Shown here in pieces: positions 60,780-64,000 of a stretch of DNA of 64,000 bases. Position 1 is the first letter of the stretch; every line of letters starts with the position of its first letter. The position numbers and the translations under genes were made by a program. The DNA is from Coptis chinensis. Taxonomy: Eukaryota > Streptophyta > Magnoliopsida > Ranunculales > Ranunculaceae. Under the pieces are notes generated by a model, which worked only from the letters and a program-made list of their open reading frames with translations, was not told the DNA's origin and ran no database searches. The DNA is taken from positions 36,491,001 through 36,555,000 of the forward strand of contig CM027378.1 of assembly GCA_015680905.1 (NCBI GenBank), read 5' to 3'.

Positions 60780-61805
60780 ATGGTGGCATCCACACAGTCT
60801 TCATTGCTAAAATCTGGCGGAACCGCTACTGAAAAGGCAATCCAAGCTCACCACAATGACTACACAGTTGTCTTCTTCTGCTTTTAAATCATATTCAAGT
60901 AGTCAATTTTTTCATCGATCTAGAAAGAGAATTGTTCATCAAGTACATCATACAAAAACTCAATTTCATGCGCTTGGACAAACCTTCCACAAGACACATG
61001 AATCCTTCTAAGGAAAGGGTTCCTAAGGAAATATACACATCAAACACTCTCAATTTCACCTCACCTATTACATACTTCTTCACTCCATGCAACAAGAACA
61101 AAATTAACATGAAAATAGTAAACACAACTATGGAAACCTTAAAAAACTCTATACACTACTACGTAAAAACAAACCTAAGACGGCCTAGAAACAAACCAAC
61201 ACTGAAGACAACAAACCAAAGTTCAAAACATATCAATAAACAATGAGAACCGTAAAGGGAGAGGATAATCAAGAAGATGGACCTTAGAAAAATCCATTAT
61301 CAAGATTTGTGTTCTTGTCCTCCATGAAAAACCTTACCAAAATCACGAAGGAGAGGATAACCAAGAAGATTAAGTAAAAAAACTGGAAGCTTTGGAGGTT
61401 TGTAAACACTTTTATAGTTTGTCACAAAAATCAAGGTGAACGTTGTCTCATGTCCGTACAACAAAAACAACCCAGAAATTGCTGATAGCAGGTCCATAAG
61501 TTGTTGGTTCCTGATTCCTACAATAGCTAATGTTCATTTCCATTTTTGCTAGGTTGAAATCTAACGGTTATTAATCGCTAGTACGTATCGCTAAGAGAAT
61601 CTAACGGATAGATATGGTTGTGCTTGTCAACATTAGAAGTACAAGAGGAGAGAGTGTGTTGTAGAGGAGAGAGAGTGTGGCAGGAGGTGAGAGAATGTTG
61701 TACAGAAGGGCAAAAGGGTCAAAAACCCATTGAATTGGTCAAAATTGAAAGGCATGGCCGGTTGAAGAACAATGTGGATTTATCATGGCCGATTAAGGCA
61801 ATTAC
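60780..61805 (-). pseudogene. Right MULE arm with an internally deleted mudrA copy
   Basis: On the minus strand, after the terminus at 61805, the arm repeats the transposase 5' region. MEDKNTNLDNG (near 61325) matches MDENNSDLDNG at 10977, and LRVFDVYISLG...EGFMCLVEG (61070-61010) matches LRVFDVDTPFEGFMCLVEA. At about 60870 this jumps to the transposase C-terminus: CSHCGEL, then WIAFSVAVPPDFSNEDC, which parallels WIDFLARVPAEFTNKDF at 15090-15137. The whole catalytic part is missing, so this is a deletion derivative facing the Ulp gene. Confidence 0.68.
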
Positions 61806-63325
61806 TGATCTTTACACTTCTACGGTCTAAAGATACGAATATAAATTGATTCCGTTCGGTGTAGATTTCAAGTCCTTACTCACATGTTCGTTCGTTTTGC
61901 TCGAGTAGGGATTCGAACCAACCTAAATACTAGGACAACCTACAACTTGATCATGCTCTTTTAGGAAACTAGTGAGTGAGTTTTTAAGCTATGATTGAAT
62001 TGATACTAACTACTTAGTTTTCTTCTAGCTTTTTAAGTTTACTTAACATGCAAACTAAAATAAAATGAAAATCGATTTATAAAAGTGTGGAGGGAGTAAA
62101 TCCACTCATGTTTTGAAACACCCTTCTTGCTTGACTCTAGTTATTACATATTAATCTTTCTTAAAATTCCTAGACAAATTTTAAATAAGATTATATTTTG
62201 ATCCCTAACAACATAACTCATCTCTAAGATTAGGTTGCTAGCATGAGAAACTCAAACAATGACTTATCTCTAAGTCATCACCTTAGTTCCTAACTAAACT
62301 CCACACCAACTACCATTTTGGGGTAGGATGTAGAGTCTAGCTTATGGTTCTAAACAACTACTAAAATCAAATTACAAAGGTTATCCCTCACATGAGCATC
62401 ATTAACCCACCACAAGGGAGAGTTTAGCTCATGATCATTGGGATTAAAATGAAAGTTACAAAAATAGATATGTAAATAAGAGAGAGAGAAAAAAGAAAGG
62501 AATACAAAAACAAACTAATTACCTAAGGAAATGATGAACTTTTATTTCAAATTAAAACTAAGGTTCTCCATTAACATCTTACAAGCTTTTCTCTAAAAAC
62601 AACAAAAGCTAAAAACCAAAAAGTAAAGACAAGGCATGTAAAAGAAAATAAAAGTCAAGAAAGTAAATGCTAGCTTTTTCCCCTTTACATAAGAGAGCTT
62701 TTTCTTCTCTTCCTCCACGTGAAACACTCCCCCCTCATTTATTCTCCTCTTATCCAAACTAAACCCCCATTTGACACCTTTCATTTTTTAGATAATCATC
62801 ACCTAAAACCAACCAACTTCATTAATTTCATGCAAGGTGTCAAATTTGCACCAATTATTTTGTCTTGCATGATGACTCATCAAATCTTGCGGGCCCGCAT
62901 GGTGGGTCCATGTGCTGTGTCTAGTGGCGGTCAGGTCTTTTGGCATTTTTGTAACTTTCTGCCAATACGTAGAGTTCGTCGCACTGATCGTCTGAGCAGC
63001 TCACTTGTCGCATTAGGAGTCATGGTTCAAGAGATATGAGCTTCGGTAGTTGGATGCTTCTGTGCACATAATCCCGTTTTTTACTGGATTCTGTACTATT
63101 TGAGTCTTTAGGCTTTAGTCTGGATTTGTTGGGCTTCACATGGGCTTGATCGGAAAGCTTATGTATACTCCCTATTCCGTGCTTAAATGTTGGCTTTATC
63201 ATCATTTTTACATTAGTTGCTCCAAACCTGCAAAAAGCATGAAGATGCGATTATTTCATGATTATTAAGCACAAAATTGACCGAAATGTTACGTCTCTAT
63301 GAGGTTTTATAATGCCGTTTTGGTC
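61806..63325 (-). mobile_element. Truncated A-type LTR abutting the MULE terminus
   Basis: Begins TGATCTTTACACTTC at 61806, the reverse complement of an A-type LTR end (GTGCTAAGATCA type). It runs with good similarity to the LTR of A as far as ATTTCGGTCAATTTTGTGC (minus strand, near 63280-63260). The last ~30 bp of the LTR start (TGATAAGCACCC) are replaced by unrelated sequence near 63310-63325. No interior, PBS or second LTR is present. Confidence 0.75.
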
Positions 63326-64000
63326 GAGGAGAAAGTTTATGATTTATTCATGAGCTATTCAGCATTCCAATTATTTGTGCCTCATCAAGCTGAGTTGGAT
63401 GCTACCACTGCTCGACTAAGCGAGTGAATAATAACAAATAAAAGAACTAGTCACTGGGTGATCAATAAACTTAACCAAATTACGAATTGCAAAGTTTGTG
63501 TATAAAATTCAAATTTCAAATATACATTTTTGTTCTCAAAGAGACCGAATGCAGGTTCTACTAATGTGGTAAGTGTGAAACTCACAACTGAGTTTCCACT
63601 TAGCATTCCTCATGTGTCAAATAGCTGGGATTGGCGGCCAAACACACACAATGTTTGGACTATTCGATGTCAAATTATTTTATAATTATAATCATTTGCA
63701 AGAAAACTAAATGATAGTAAGGATACATAACAGATAATGAGAATGAACATTCAATAACTTGGACGGCACAGCTACTCGTTGCTTTTGGAATGGGTTAAAT
63801 TTTTTTGAAGCATTAGCCAATTAGTCCACATCTTCTTATATATGCAGATTTAGCAACATGTCCTCGAGTAATTCTTTCTGTAATTGATTGTGATTGGGTA
63901 GAATGCTGCTAAAACCATGAATCAATGACTGGCAGAGGAATTCATCAATGAAAGAAAAAAGGACATGACTTGTTTTTTAATGAAACAACCTTGTATTAAA
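63326..64000. other. Right edge, no gene recognised
   Basis: AT-rich sequence without open frames of interest, repeats or transposon termini that I can identify. Confidence 0.5.

Larger units (their letters stand above)
10503..61805 (+). mobile_element. Mutator-like element with mudrA and Ulp1-like gene (Kaonashi/CUMULE type), split by nested insertions
   Basis: The left end GGGTAATTGTCTGAATCGGCC (from 10503) and the reverse-complemented right end GTAATTGCCTTAATCGGCC (to 61805) begin ~1-kb inverted arms. Between them are a rightward mudrA-like transposase and a convergent DUF1985/C48 peptidase gene, the gene pair known from ULP-carrying MULEs. Removing the hAT element (15732-16768) and retrotransposon A (16799-54936) leaves roughly 12 kb. 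Both insertions carry target duplications that rejoin the Ulp gene. The outer 9-bp duplication could not be checked because a retroelement LTR abuts the right terminus. Confidence 0.8.

Overview
The window is nuclear DNA of a flowering plant. It is AT-rich, contains a split gene with GT-AG introns for a chloroplast enzyme, and is otherwise mostly nested plant transposons. The species cannot be named from the sequence.

Host gene (1.1-9.7 kb, minus strand). Nine exons reconstruct a complete chloroplast protoporphyrinogen oxidase (PPO1/HEMG1 type). Every junction is phase-consistent and the exons total 1608 nt, giving 535 residues. The introns hold two inverted copies of a ~175-bp MITE with 9-bp target duplications, a LINE ORF2 remnant and a 105-bp hairpin MITE. 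This is the only gene here that looks intact and cellular.

Transposon complex (10.5-61.8 kb). Just upstream of PPO1 lies a Mutator-like element (MULE). A broken mudrA transposase runs rightward (10.98-15.14 kb). A leftward DUF1985 + C48/Ulp1-like peptidase gene (15.46-59.70 kb, split by insertions) faces it. The ends are ~1-kb inverted arms (10.5-11.5 and 60.8-61.8 kb). This is the architecture of Kaonashi/CUMULE-type MULEs that carry ULP-like genes.

Insertions into the MULE. A 1.04-kb hAT-type element (15.73-16.77 kb, 8-bp TSD) and a Ty3/gypsy Athila/Tat-type retrotransposon 'A' (16.80-54.94 kb, TSD GTTAG) split the Ulp gene. Element A has gag, protease, RT-RNase H and integrase, all decayed, and then two further ORFs in the envelope position, called ORFx and ORFy here. 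Its 5' LTR is split by element 'C' (16.87-23.09 kb), a relative in opposite orientation that keeps only ORFy. Its 3' LTR is split by element 'B' (40.74-53.54 kb, minus strand), which has gag, protease, ORFx and ORFy but no RT or integrase, and also by a SINE. A probable solo LTR sits after the A integrase, and a truncated A-type LTR abuts the right end of the MULE.

The most interesting signals concern the A/B/C retroelements. ORFx and ORFy look like paralogues of one another. They are retained in non-autonomous elements that lost the polymerase. In B, ORFy is preceded by a clear TATA box and a ~430-nt leader without any ATG. All three elements share a two-hairpin module just upstream of the polypurine tract.
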